Shown here piece by piece: positions 9,310 through 19,481 of a stretch of 64,000 nt of DNA. The number at the start of each line of letters is the position of its first letter. Within the stretch, counting starts at the first letter, position 1. The stretch is from Lysobacter sp. S4-A87 (GTDB taxonomy: Bacteria > Pseudomonadota > Gammaproteobacteria > Xanthomonadales > Xanthomonadaceae). The translations under genes were made by a program, and so were the position numbers. Below the pieces are notes generated by a model that did no database searches, had not been told where the DNA came from, and saw only the letters and a program-made list of their open reading frames with translations. The stretch covers positions 124,001 to 188,000 of the forward strand of contig NZ_CP093341.1 of assembly GCF_022637455.1 (NCBI RefSeq), given 5' to 3'.

Positions 9310-9951
9310 GTGCGGACCATTGAATCGCTTCACTTGCGCACCGCGGTTCGCGGCGTTGTGTTGTTGTCGGGCTTCGTGTTGCTCTGGTCCAGTGCGGCCG
9401 CCCTGGCGTCGCCGCCGAAGGACGCCGACCACGTCGTTGGCACGCTGGTGGAGGTGGATCAGGCTTCCAAGCGGCTGTCGCTCGCAGACGATGCGCAGAC
9501 CGGCAGCGAACTGGGGCAGGGCAGCCCGACCAATGTCTACCTCGATGCCAGCACTACGGCCAGCCGCGACGGCAAGGCCGCCGCGCTCACCGGACTGAAG
9601 CTGGGCGAGCGCCTGCTGATCAGGACGGCCAGGAGTGGCGACCGCCTGCACGGCAGCCAGATCGTGGTACTGCCCGACACCAGCATGGAGCAGGGACCCC
9701 AGCGATACCTGCACGGCACCGTCGAGCAGATCAAGACCGATACGCGCACCCTGCACATCGACCAGGCCCAGACGCTGATCCCGAACCTCATCGCCTACGA
9801 CGACCAGACCACGGTGGTCACCCTCGACGGCAAGACGGTCGCGGTGACCAGCCTCAAGCAGGGCGATGAGATCGACGCATCGCTGCGCTTGCGCGAGCGC
9901 CTCACCACGGCCAAGAAGATCGTGTTGCTGCGCAGTGCCGGCGGCCCCTGA
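9310..9951 (+). CDS. Secreted/anchored protein with two DUF5666-like repeats
   Basis: The GTG at 9310 is supported by a near-ideal Shine-Dalgarno GGAGG at 9297-9301, eight bases upstream, better than the in-frame GTGs at 9295 and 9301. The 213-residue product has a signal peptide or anchor (about residues 14-34, ending AALAS). It then has two tandem units of about 80 residues. Each starts with HxxGT plus a valine or glutamate strand, includes a T-T-V/D-G-K-hydrophobic segment and a LK-x-G-(D/E) turn, and ends with a K/Q-IV-LL strand. This resembles the small beta-barrel repeats of DUF5666 proteins. Function is unknown. Confidence 0.7.
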   Translation: MRTIESLHLRTAVRGVVLLSGFVLLWSSAAALASPPKDADHVVGTLVEVDQASKRLSLADDAQTGSELGQGSPTNVYLDASTTASRDGKAAALTGLKLGERLLIRTARSGDRLHGSQIVVLPDTSMEQGPQRYLHGTVEQIKTDTRTLHIDQAQTLIPNLIAYDDQTTVVTLDGKTVAVTSLKQGDEIDASLRLRERLTTAKKIVLLRSAGGP

Positions 9952-9957
9952 GTTGCG

Positions 9958-10881
9958 TTAGGGCGGCCAGCCGTCGAGCACCGACTCGGCCACGCCGACG
10001 CGCCGGCAGGCGCGCGGGGCGACGCCGTCGTTGAGCGCCAGCCGGAACAGCGGCGAGATGCCGCGCAAGGCACGCGCCGCAATCGCGGACTGCATTTGCC
10101 GTGGGCGCGACAGCCGCAGTCGCGACGCCGCCCACGTCGGCAGCAAGGCGCTGCCGGCGCCGAGGAACAGGTTCCGCGACAGTGCCGCGGCCGGCACCGG
10201 CAACTCGATCCGTGCCAGCACCGCCAGCACCTCGCGTGAGCGCTCGTCGTAGCGCAGCTCGTCCTGCACGCTTTCGAAATAGTCGGCCACCTGCGCCTCG
10301 GAACCGGGCACATCGCACGCGCCCAGCGCGAGGGCGACGCGACGTGACTCGTCGAAATAGCGGTCGGCGAAGCCGTGGGGCAGGGCCATGGGCGCGTAGC
10401 GGCGGAAACCTTCGAGGAAACCGTAGCTTTCGGTGACGTGCACCCAGGTCAGCAGGCGCGGATCCCGTGCGCGATACGGACGGCCATCCGCGGTAACCCC
10501 GTGCACCCGGGCGTGGATGGCGTCGACGTGGGCGATCAGGCGTTCGGCTTCGGCGCGGCCGGCGTAGGTGGTGCCGGCGACGAAATTGGTGGTGCGGCGC
10601 AGCCGCCCGAGCAGGTCGGTACGGAACTGGGAGTGGTCCCAGACCCCGGCCAGCGCCAGCGGATGCAGGGTCTGCAACATCAGGGCGCACAGGCCGCCCG
10701 AGAGCATGCCGGGGAAATCGGCGTGGATGCGCCAGGTGATGCTGTCGGCACCGAACAGGCCCGGATCACCGGGCGGCTGGTCATAGTCGATGCCGCTCTG
10801 GCCGCGCGGGAAGGCGCCCAGGACCCATTGCCGGATCCGGCTGACGGCGGGAGCGGCGAGGCTGTGCAGCGGCGGGGTCAT
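9958..10881 (-). CDS. DUF2236 / MpaB-like oxygenase family protein
   Basis: The 307-residue product fits the DUF2236 family, which includes latex oxygenase-related and mycophenolic-acid MpaB-type haem proteins. Visible signatures are WRIHADFPGMLSGG, LMLQTLHPLALAGV, the RLRRTTNFVAGTTYAG segment, and HVTESYGFLEGFRRYAP with a conserved His likely to be a haem ligand (family knowledge, not proven here). The ATG at 10881 is preferred because the upstream frame has no family sequence. It is convergent with the gene ending at 9951 (six bases apart). Substrate unknown. Confidence 0.8.
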   Translation of the reverse strand: MTPPLHSLAAPAVSRIRQWVLGAFPRGQSGIDYDQPPGDPGLFGADSITWRIHADFPGMLSGGLCALMLQTLHPLALAGVWDHSQFRTDLLGRLRRTTNFVAGTTYAGRAEAERLIAHVDAIHARVHGVTADGRPYRARDPRLLTWVHVTESYGFLEGFRRYAPMALPHGFADRYFDESRRVALALGACDVPGSEAQVADYFESVQDELRYDERSREVLAVLARIELPVPAAALSRNLFLGAGSALLPTWAASRLRLSRPRQMQSAIAARALRGISPLFRLALNDGVAPRACRRVGVAESVLDGWPP

Positions 10882-10951
10882 CGGCTGCCGTTCATTCTCT
10901 GGCAGCGCCGGGCTCTGGCAGACCGGCCTTGACTGCGCCGGTTTTGACAGC

Positions 10952-10976
10952 GGGGCGGCTCTTTCCAGTCCGCCCC
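10952..10976 (-). terminator. Hairpin downstream of the 34-aa gene
   Basis: GGGGCGG (10952-10958) pairs with CCGCCCC (10970-10976) around an 11-base loop. It sits just past the stop of the small Lys-rich gene on the minus strand. There is no long U-tract, so termination efficiency is uncertain. Confidence 0.35.
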
Positions 10977-10996
10977 TTGCCACGAAGCCTGGCCGG

Positions 10997-11101
10997 TCAG
11001 CTCTTGCCAGCCTTCTTCTCGCTCTTCTCGGCGCGCTTTTCCTTCATCGTCTTCGCCGGCTTCTTCTTCGTTTCCTTCTTGCGATCCATGCCCTTGCTCA
11101 T
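10997..11101 (-). CDS. 34-residue Lys-rich conserved micro-protein
   Basis: This very short gene has 13 lysines in 34 residues (MSKGMDRKKETKKKPAKTMK at its start). It is preceded by a good Shine-Dalgarno (GGGGAGAAGCC then ATG on the minus strand), which supports expression. Proteins with this MSKG-(M/I)-x-(R/K)KKETKK pattern recur in many bacteria as small conserved proteins of unknown function. It lacks a membrane segment and is expected to be disordered or helical and cytosolic. It is divergent from uup (11214). Confidence 0.75.
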   Translation of the reverse strand: MSKGMDRKKETKKKPAKTMKEKRAEKSEKKAGKS

Positions 11102-11201
11102 GGCTTCTCCCCTGCTCAGGTGGCCCCGGCACCGCGCCGCGGCCTGGGGCCAAGTATGCGCCGCCGGCAACGCGCATGGCACTGCGACGGCCCGCGCCAC
11201 G

Positions 11202-11207
11202 TAGAAT
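11202..11207 (+). promoter_or_regulatory. -10-like hexamer, uup possibly leaderless
   Basis: TAGAAT ends seven bases before the uup ATG at 11214, so transcription would begin at the start codon. No ribosome-binding site is possible in the six-base gap GGTCCG. No clear -35 is seen. Confidence 0.4.
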
Positions 11208-11213
11208 GGTCCG

Positions 11214-13091
<1,878 letters not shown>

Positions 13092-13133
13092 GCCGCTCAG
13101 TCAGCTGCTCAGTCACCGGTCTCAAGCACCGGC

Positions 13134-14275
13134 TCAATCCAGGCGCGGTCGCGGCGACGCGTCGCCGCTCGGCGGCAGGACCGGCATCGTGACCAGTGGC
13201 GCCTTGCCGCTGAGCGACTGCAGGAACGCGGCGATGTCGTCCACGTCCTTGGCTTCAAGCTCGCGGCCCAGCTGGGCAGTGGCCATGATCCGCACCGCTT
13301 CGCGAAGGTCCCAGACCTGGCCGCTGTGGAAGTAAGCGCGGTCAACGCCACGTTGCGCAGCGGCGCCGAGCGGAATACATGGCGATCGCCTGGCGCGTGC
13401 GTGATCGCGAAGCGACCGATGTCGGCCTTCGGCAACACCCGTTCATCGGGTTCCTTGACCTGGCCGAAGCGGTGGAAGGTCTGGCCACCCAGGTTCATGC
13501 CGGCATGGCAGGCGATGCAGCCGGTGTCCATGAACAGTCCCAGTCCGCGTTTCTGGCGGGCATCGAGCGCTGCGCCATCGCCGCCGAGGAACCGGTCGAA
13601 TGGCGCATCGGGCGTAATCAGCGTCGCCTCGAAGGCTTCGATGGCCAGCGCCGTGCGCTCGAAGCTGACAGCGTCGCTGCCGCCTTCGGGAAACGCGCTG
13701 CGAAATGCCTGCGCATAGCCGGGAATGCTGTTGAGCAGTTCGACCACGCGCGCCGGCGAGTTGTTCATTTCGACTTCGGCCTGGATTGGCCCCTTGGCCT
13801 GTTCGCTCAGGTTGGGTGCGCGCCCATCCCAGAACTGGCTCGCGTTGAACACCGAGTTGTACACCGTGGGCGAATTGCGCGGACCCCGCTCGAAGCCATG
13901 GCCAACGGACGTCGGCACGTTGTCCGCGCCGGCCGTGCTGAGGCTGTGGCAGCTGTTGCAGCTGATGACCTGGCTCGAGGAGAGTCGCGGGTCGAAGAAC
14001 AGCATTTTGCCGAGCTCGACCTTCGCTTCGGTCATGGCTTCGTTGCGTACCGTGTCGAGCTTGGCCGGGAGCGCCTTGAACAGGCCGTTCGCGCGCTGTT
14101 GAAGCGCGACGTCCCCGGGCGACATCGGCGGTGGCGGCGGTGATGCCCCGGCGCCGGTGGCAGGGCTGGTAGCAGCAGGCGCGGGCGCGGGCGGATCCTG
14201 CGCCGGAGCGCAGCCGGCAAGCTGGCAGGAGAGCAGGGCAGCAATCAGCACATTGGCGAATGTCGTACGTTGCAC
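13134..14275 (-). pseudogene. Di-haem cytochrome c peroxidase (CcpA/MauG family) lipoprotein, frameshifted
   Basis: A periplasmic enzyme reducing H2O2 with electrons from cytochrome c is predicted. The GTG at 14275 follows AAGGACGACC (a Shine-Dalgarno). It starts a lipoprotein signal ending in lipobox LAGC (Cys22). Haem motifs are CNSCH (106-110) and CIACH (253-257). After residue 313 (RNVALTA) the frame breaks at 13335-13337: one base is missing. The continuing family sequence PYFHSGQVWDLREAVRIMAT runs in another frame to a stop at 13134-13136. The span is 1142 nt, one short of a multiple of three. Unshifted, the frame reads through unrelated Arg/Ser-rich sequence to 13109. The lost part contains the Met (VRIMAT) expected as distal ligand of one haem. 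Sequencing error is a real alternative. Confidence 0.83.
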
Positions 14276-14476
14276 GGTCGTCCTTGGTGGCTGTTGATCA
14301 GGGGGCGACGACGTGCTGCTGTCACAGCGCGCGCACGGATCGTCGACACGGATATTCCGTTCCCGCCAACCGCCACTCCATACGATTCGCCTCACGGCGC
14401 GCCAGGCGCGAACCTGGCGCTTGCGCGCATGCATCCGCGATGGGTTAATGGCTTCCCCAGCGCGGGAGTGACCGAT

Positions 14477-14617
14477 ATGCGACCCAGGCAGATCGCGGCC
14501 CATGCGGCCATGGCCATGGCGGTGGTGGCGGCGCCCACCTTCGCTGCGGTGCAGGGATTGCAGCGGCGTGGCCTCGCCGACTACCTGCGCAAGCAGACAG
14601 CGCCAGCGGGGCGCTGA
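14477..14617 (+). CDS. 46-residue putative membrane micro-protein
   Basis: The ATG at 14477 has a strong Shine-Dalgarno (GGGAG at 14464-14468, eight-base spacer). The product has a basic start (MRPRQIAAHA), one hydrophobic Ala/Val/Met segment (about residues 8-24) and a polar tail ending LADYLRKQTAPAGR, suggesting a small inner-membrane protein. It ends 15 bases before thpR on the same strand, so the two are probably co-transcribed. I do not recognise a family, and function is unknown. Confidence 0.55.
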   Translation: MRPRQIAAHAAMAMAVVAAPTFAAVQGLQRRGLADYLRKQTAPAGR

Positions 14618-14632
14618 GGCACGCGCGCAACC

Positions 14633-15163
14633 ATGTTCCATCGGCTGTTCTTCGCGCTCTGGCCCGCCGATGCCTTGCGGCACTCGATCGACGAGGCAGC
14701 GTCGCGCCTGGAGCGCGAACTCCAGCCGGGTGGGCGTCGCCTCAATGCCGCGCGCTACCACCTTACATTGCAGTTCCTCGGTGAGTTCGAATCGTTGCCG
14801 CAAGCACTGATCGCGGACGCCTGCGCCGCCGCCGCGGAGGTGCGTCTGCCGCCATTCGGGCTGGTTCTGGATTGCGCCGGCAGCTTCCGCGGCAGCGACG
14901 TCTGGTGGCTGGGCACGCGCGAGACTCCGGCGGGACTGCAGGGGTTGTGGTCGGCGCTGGGCGATGGGCTGGCACGATATGGCGTACCGACAAAACCGGC
15001 TGCGGGCTTCAGTCCGCACCTGACCATCCAGCGCAACGTGCGCCGCCACATCGCCACCACGCCGATCGAACCGCTGGATTGGCCGGTGCACGACTTCGTC
15101 CTCATGGACAGCCAGTCCGGGCAGCCCTACCGGATCATCGGGCGCTGGCTGTTGCCGGAGTGA
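14633..15163 (+). CDS. thpR: RNA 2',3'-cyclic phosphodiesterase (LigT/ThpR)
   Basis: This 176-residue 2H-phosphoesterase opens 2',3'-cyclic phosphates at RNA ends. Both H-x-T-x active-site motifs are present: HLTL (43-46) in YHLTLQFLGEF and HLTI (129-132) in FSPHLTIQR. The N-terminus MFHRLFFALWPADALR and the C-terminal PYRIIGRW are typical of ThpR. It lies downstream of the 46-residue gene and converges with the 80-residue gene on the other strand. Confidence 0.92.
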   Translation: MFHRLFFALWPADALRHSIDEAASRLERELQPGGRRLNAARYHLTLQFLGEFESLPQALIADACAAAAEVRLPPFGLVLDCAGSFRGSDVWWLGTRETPAGLQGLWSALGDGLARYGVPTKPAAGFSPHLTIQRNVRRHIATTPIEPLDWPVHDFVLMDSQSGQPYRIIGRWLLPE

Positions 15164-15181
15164 CGCAGGGGGACGGCCTTT

Positions 15182-15424
15182 TCAGTGGCGCAGCTCGATT
15201 GCCGGTTCGCGGTCGATGCTGCCGTCCTCGCGCACCACGACGAAGTCGCGGGCGGTGGCGAACAGCACCGGCGTCGGGTGCTCCAGTGGCTCGCGGATGA
15301 AGGCGAGTTTCCAGCCGTAGCGTTCGCAGTCGATCAGCATCCGCGCCTGCGGGCCCGTCAGGCCCATGCGCCGTTGCTGCACGTGGATGTCCGTTGCCGG
15401 TGTACGTCGGTCGCGCAGGGCCAT
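15182..15424 (-). CDS. Conserved hypothetical protein (80 aa)
   Basis: The ATG at 15424 is preceded by GGAGGGACCACA, a strong Shine-Dalgarno, which supports a real gene. The 80-residue protein has no signal peptide or membrane helix. It contains an Arg-rich start (MALRDRRTPATDIH), a segment LTGPQARMLIDCERYGWKLAF and a beta-like end TPVLFATARDFVVVRED. I do not recognise the family; its compact alternating pattern suggests a small folded cytosolic protein. It is divergent from the YdeI-like gene. Confidence 0.7.
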   Translation of the reverse strand: MALRDRRTPATDIHVQQRRMGLTGPQARMLIDCERYGWKLAFIREPLEHPTPVLFATARDFVVVREDGSIDREPAIELRH

Positions 15425-15490
15425 TGTGGTCCCTCCCTTCGCTGCCTGTGATTCTTTCGCCCCTCAGCTGTTCCAACGTGGAAGCATGTG

Positions 15491-15496
15491 CACAAT
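15491..15496 (+). promoter_or_regulatory. -10-like hexamer of YdeI-family gene
   Basis: CACAAT lies 26 bases upstream of the ATG at 15523, which fits a leader of about 20 nt. The -35 region is not recognisable. Confidence 0.3.
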
Positions 15497-15522
15497 AGGA
15501 CGCGCCCACTCCGGAACCGCCG

Positions 15523-16122
15523 ATGCCCGCAACCGACCCGCGAATCGACGCCTACATCGCCCGTTCCGGGGAGTTCGCCCAACCCCTGCTGACGCACCTG
15601 CGGGCGGTCGTCCATGCCGGCTGCCCCGAGGTCGAGGAAACGCTGAAGTGGGGCATGCCGAGCTTCACCTACCGCGGCAAGATCCTGTGCGGCATGGCCG
15701 CCTTCAAGCAGCACGTCGGCTTTGGTTTCTGGCAGGGGGAGCAGATCGAGGGCGCGCCGCGCAGCGAGCAGGGCATGGGTCAGTTCGGCCGCATCACCCG
15801 CCTGGCCGACCTGCCGGGCAAGCGTGAACTGATCGGCTTCATCAAGCAGGCGAAGGCGCTGATCGACAGCGGCAGCACGCGTCCTGCCAGCAAGGCCGCC
15901 AAGGCGCGACCGTCGCTGGAGGTCCCCGACGATCTGGTCGCCGCGTTGAAGAAGAACGCGAAGGCCCGCGCCCACTTCGAGGCGTTCCCACCCAGCTACC
16001 GGCGCGACTACATCGAGTGGATCACCGAGGCCAAGCGCGAGGAAACGCGTCAACGACGGCTGGAGCAGACCATCGAATGGGTGGCCGAAGGCAAGTCGCG
16101 CAACTGGAAGTACATGTCGTAG
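15523..16122 (+). CDS. YdeI/DUF1801-family protein
   Basis: The 199-residue protein has an N-terminal DUF1801 domain. Its start (ATDPRIDAYIARSGEFAQPLL) is followed by ETLKWGMPSFTYRGKILCGMAAFK, the conserved core. The C-terminal YdeI-type helical segment has FPPSYRRDYIEWITEAKREE and R-x-x-R-x-x-x-x-IEW. Members of this family are small soluble proteins sometimes linked to osmotic or envelope stress in the literature; no enzyme activity is assigned. Starts at ATG 15523. Confidence 0.82.
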   Translation: MPATDPRIDAYIARSGEFAQPLLTHLRAVVHAGCPEVEETLKWGMPSFTYRGKILCGMAAFKQHVGFGFWQGEQIEGAPRSEQGMGQFGRITRLADLPGKRELIGFIKQAKALIDSGSTRPASKAAKARPSLEVPDDLVAALKKNAKARAHFEAFPPSYRRDYIEWITEAKREETRQRRLEQTIEWVAEGKSRNWKYMS

Positions 16123-16140
16123 GCGTGCGCGGCGACACCT

Positions 16141-16530
16141 TCAGGCCGACATGCCTTCTGCCGGCACCTCGCTTGCCCATCCCATCGCGGTTTCGCGCTC
16201 ATCCGGGTCGAAGGAGCGGATCTCGGTGTGCGGGAAGAAGTGGCCCGAGAACTCGGAAATCCGCGCCAGCCAGTGCTTGTCGGTGATGATCGCGCCGCGG
16301 GCGAAGCGGCCGTACTCGCCGAACTTGCCCATCGCATAGCGCAGGTCCTTGCCCATGGCCTGCGCGGTCAGGCCGGTGAAGCCGGTCAGGTCGCAGAACA
16401 GGCCGATGCGCTGGTGCTGCGCCAGGCGCGCCTCGATGTCGGCGATGCAGCGGTCGTAATCGTCGCCGTCCAGGGTGCCGCTGAAATGGAATGCCGCCAC
16501 ATGCGACGGCGAGGGCAGGATCTCGATCAT
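16141..16530 (-). CDS. SpoIIAA/STAS-like domain protein
   Basis: The 129-residue protein matches the SpoIIAA-like (DUF3478) family of small cytosolic proteins with a STAS-type fold. Visible family patterns are VAAFHFSGTLDGDDYDRCI, IGLFCDLTGFTGLTAQAMGKD, and RGAIITDKHWLARISEF with a C-terminal R-x-F near AMGWASEV. The ATG at 16530 follows AAGGAGGTCCAGCC, a near-perfect Shine-Dalgarno that decides the start. Function is not known, and no partner kinase or sigma factor is nearby. Confidence 0.82.
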   Translation of the reverse strand: MIEILPSPSHVAAFHFSGTLDGDDYDRCIADIEARLAQHQRIGLFCDLTGFTGLTAQAMGKDLRYAMGKFGEYGRFARGAIITDKHWLARISEFSGHFFPHTEIRSFDPDERETAMGWASEVPAEGMSA

Positions 16531-16573
16531 GGCTGGACCTCCTTGAGGCACGTTGCCTTCAATCACTTTGCCT

Positions 16574-17641
16574 TCAGTCCTGCAGGTACGCCCCGCAACC
16601 CTGGTACGTCTTGCCACCGGCAGCTAGTTGCGCGCTGGCCTCGAACGAACTGCCGCTCATGTCGTCCGTGCATTGCTTGCGTTCGATCTTCAGCTCGACC
16701 TGCGTGCCGTTGGTGGTCTTGCCGCTGAAGCCCGCTCCGTCCTTGAGCGGTTGTGCGTTGGCGACTTCGATCCTGCGTGCGCCGTAATCGAGTTCGGCGC
16801 GCAGTTGCGGCGCCTCGCCCATGCCGACCTCGACCCACCAGCCCGGCTCGTTGCCGACCGCGCGGAAGCCGACGTCGCGGGCCTTCGCCGCTTCCCACGG
16901 CGAGGGACCGTCGGCCTGGCTGCACTCGCGCTTGTCTTCGCCGGCCAGGGCGAGCGTGCCGCTGCTGCCCTTGGTCCAGAACTCGTTGCCCTTGTCGTCG
17001 GCATAGCGCGCGCCCGACGCGGACACCGCCAGCGGAATCGTCAACTCCCGGCCGGCGTACGACAGCACCGCCCGTTCGGACTGGCTGAAGTCGGCGCCGA
17101 GGCGAAGCTCGCCGCATTGCCAGTAACTGATGTTCCGGTCGACCTGGCTGGCAGGGGCGCCCGATGCAGACGGCGCCACGCGCACCAGTTGCAACTCGAC
17201 CGGGGCATTGCCAGCCGGATCCACGGAAGTGCGCGTGTCGGTGACGAACCACAGCTTGCCATCCGGGCCCTGCAACGACGCGTGCAGTCCGTACTGGCCG
17301 CCGCTGCGGAGCTTGACCGGGTCATAGGGGAGGCTGAAAGCGTACGGAGGACCGGACAGGTCCTTGAACGTCATCTCTGACAGCACCGCCGACTTCGTGT
17401 CGGCGAGCTGGTTGTCGATCAGTTGCACGCGCAGGGTCGAGCCCGGCGGCATCATGATCCGCTCGCGGTAGCCGGCGGAGCCGGTGATCGCGTGGGCACC
17501 GTGGGTCAATGGCGGCGTCGGACGGGTCGAAGCAGTTCCGGAGTCCGCACCCGGTTTGCAGGCCGCGAGCGACATCGCAACCGCGATGCCGAGCAGGCCG
17601 GGCAGGACCAGCGAAAACGACTTCGACTCGAACATGGGCAT
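16574..17641 (-). CDS. Three-domain lipoprotein: YbaY + MliC + COG3650
   Basis: The 355-residue lipoprotein (signal ending SLAAC, Cys28) combines three envelope domains. Residues about 49-158 resemble the YbaY beta-sandwich (GYRERIMMPPGSTLRVQL and LPYDP). Residues about 171-241 resemble MliC, the membrane-bound C-type lysozyme inhibitor, with YWQCGELRL, SASGARYADDKGNEFWTKG and paired Cys176/Cys240. Residues about 250-353 match COG3650 (FRAVGNEPGWWVEV and Cys324/Cys349). It should sit in the outer membrane facing the periplasm, where the MliC part could protect peptidoglycan from host-type lysozyme. That role is inferred from family knowledge. An internal ATG at 17635 is an alternative start. 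Confidence 0.83.
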   Translation of the reverse strand: MPMFESKSFSLVLPGLLGIAVAMSLAACKPGADSGTASTRPTPPLTHGAHAITGSAGYRERIMMPPGSTLRVQLIDNQLADTKSAVLSEMTFKDLSGPPYAFSLPYDPVKLRSGGQYGLHASLQGPDGKLWFVTDTRTSVDPAGNAPVELQLVRVAPSASGAPASQVDRNISYWQCGELRLGADFSQSERAVLSYAGRELTIPLAVSASGARYADDKGNEFWTKGSSGTLALAGEDKRECSQADGPSPWEAAKARDVGFRAVGNEPGWWVEVGMGEAPQLRAELDYGARRIEVANAQPLKDGAGFSGKTTNGTQVELKIERKQCTDDMSGSSFEASAQLAAGGKTYQGCGAYLQD

Positions 17642-17702
17642 CTCTCCGGGCCATCACTTGTTGGAATGCGCCCAGCCTAGCGGCCCGGATGTTGCGGCGC
17701 CG

Positions 17703-19481
17703 TCAGCGTGGCGTGCCGTCGGTACGCAGCACCGGATACATCCGGTAACGCGCATCCCATGACGAATGGCGGCGGGCGAAGAATTCAAGGCGTGCCTGCG
17801 GGTCGGCGGAAAACGCTGCATCTTCCTTCAGGCGCTGCTCGAATGCGCTCTTCACCTTGGGGTCCTTGAGCATTTCGCGCGCCACTTCCTCGGCGACGTA
17901 GTCCTCCATGTACTCCTTGCGCTCGAAGTTGTTGTTGAACTCGCCCCAGGCCACGAGCGCGTCGGGTGCCTGCGGTTCCAGCAGAGCCATGACCAGTCGC
18001 GCCTCGGGCTGCGCGATCGGCACGAACAGTGCGCCGGCAGCGACATCCTGCGTCTCGGGCTTCCACTGGCCGGTCAGGGTCACGCGCTGGTGCCCTTCGA
18101 CCGACTGCGCGGCAAAACTGGCCTGGTCGGCGCGGAAGGTTTCGACCTTGGCGTGCGCCTGCGCGGCCGGCAAGCGCCGATAGCTGATGCCGTGCTGGTC
18201 GAGCTTGGCGGCAACCCAGCCCGCATGCGCGGCCGGTACCAGGTAACCGCCCTTGGGCGCGGTGACGACATGGTCGGGCACGATCTCGTCACGGATCGGA
18301 ATCTGCCAGATCTGCGGCCGGGTCTCGTCGTAACGCGTCATCAGCGCGCCGGAGACTTCCGAAGGCGTGCGCGTGTAGGCATAGCCGCGGAAATCGATGA
18401 TGCGGCTCTTGTCGGTGGCCTTGTAGTCGAGGGCGACCGGCTGGCCACCGAGCGCGGCGGCGCGCTGGTCGGCGGCGGCAGTCTGTTGCAGCCACTGCTT
18501 GCCGTTGCTGGCGACCAGGTCGAGCAGGGCGACGATGATGTTGCGCGTGACCTTTACCCGGTGCGGGTACTCGCGCCACGAGTGCGTCTCGACCAGCATG
18601 CCCAGGCGATTGCGCAGCTGGAAGTAGCCGTGCGAGAAGCGCGGCGTGGGGACGCCGTCCTCGAACCCCGATGCCGGTTCGTCGCCCTTCACGAACGAAG
18701 GGTAGAACGGCAGCGGCAGCGAGCCTTCCGCAGCCAGGCGTTCGATCACGCCATCGCGCAGGGCAGTGCCCGCGGCGCGCAGCGCTTCATCGCCGCTGTT
18801 GACCGGCTCGACCTGGATCGAGACGTCGTGTTCGAACTTGGCGCCGTCGGTGACGTGCAGGTCGACGTAGGCCAGCGGATCCCAGGCGTCGACCATTCGC
18901 AGCATCGCCTGCATCTCGGCCGTGTCGGCCTTTACGTAGTCGCGGTTGAGGTTGTAGTTCTGCGCCGTGGTGCGCCAGCCCATTTCCTCCGGACCGCGCT
19001 GGTTGGGACGGTTCCAGCGCGCAAAGCGCTCATGGCCGTCGACGTTGAACACCGGCACGAACAGCAGCACCTGCTTGTCGAGCGTGCCGGGGGTGGCTTC
19101 GCCATCGAGTGCCTGGCGCAAGGCGAGGAAGCCGGCATCCTTGCCGTCGATCTCGCCGGCGTGGATGCCGCCCTGGATCAACATGACCGGCAGGCCCTTG
19201 GCCTTTGCCGCTTCCGGCGTGAACGCGCCGGTCTTCGACACCACCAGCACCTTCATCGGACGACCTTCCGGCGTGGTGCCGAAGTCGTTGCAGCGCACCG
19301 CGTCGGGGTAACGCCGGGCGAACTGGTCGCACAGGGCGATGACCTCATCGTAGCGGCCGGTCTTCACGAAGCCGCTGCGTTCGGACACGGTGGTCAGCGC
19401 GCTGGATTTGGGAGCTGCGACGGCGGGGAGGGTGGTGAGCAGTGCGACGAGGGTTGCGGCGGCGAGCGGCGAACGGGTCAT
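17703..19481 (-). CDS. Secreted M14-family zinc carboxypeptidase
   Basis: The 592-residue protein starts with a Sec signal peptide (MTRSPLAAATLVALLTTLPA, cleavage near VAA). Zinc ligands are His107 and Glu110 in GGIHAGEIDGKD, and His209 in YVDLHVTDGA. The substrate-binding region NVDGHERF lies near 146-153. The C-terminal half carries an additional beta-rich region and ends in a helical segment (KEYMEDYVAEEVAREMLKD). It likely trims peptides in the periplasm or outside the cell. It is divergent from the GST at 19676, with the signal-peptide ATG at 19481. Confidence 0.88.
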   Translation of the reverse strand: MTRSPLAAATLVALLTTLPAVAAPKSSALTTVSERSGFVKTGRYDEVIALCDQFARRYPDAVRCNDFGTTPEGRPMKVLVVSKTGAFTPEAAKAKGLPVMLIQGGIHAGEIDGKDAGFLALRQALDGEATPGTLDKQVLLFVPVFNVDGHERFARWNRPNQRGPEEMGWRTTAQNYNLNRDYVKADTAEMQAMLRMVDAWDPLAYVDLHVTDGAKFEHDVSIQVEPVNSGDEALRAAGTALRDGVIERLAAEGSLPLPFYPSFVKGDEPASGFEDGVPTPRFSHGYFQLRNRLGMLVETHSWREYPHRVKVTRNIIVALLDLVASNGKQWLQQTAAADQRAAALGGQPVALDYKATDKSRIIDFRGYAYTRTPSEVSGALMTRYDETRPQIWQIPIRDEIVPDHVVTAPKGGYLVPAAHAGWVAAKLDQHGISYRRLPAAQAHAKVETFRADQASFAAQSVEGHQRVTLTGQWKPETQDVAAGALFVPIAQPEARLVMALLEPQAPDALVAWGEFNNNFERKEYMEDYVAEEVAREMLKDPKVKSAFEQRLKEDAAFSADPQARLEFFARRHSSWDARYRMYPVLRTDGTPR

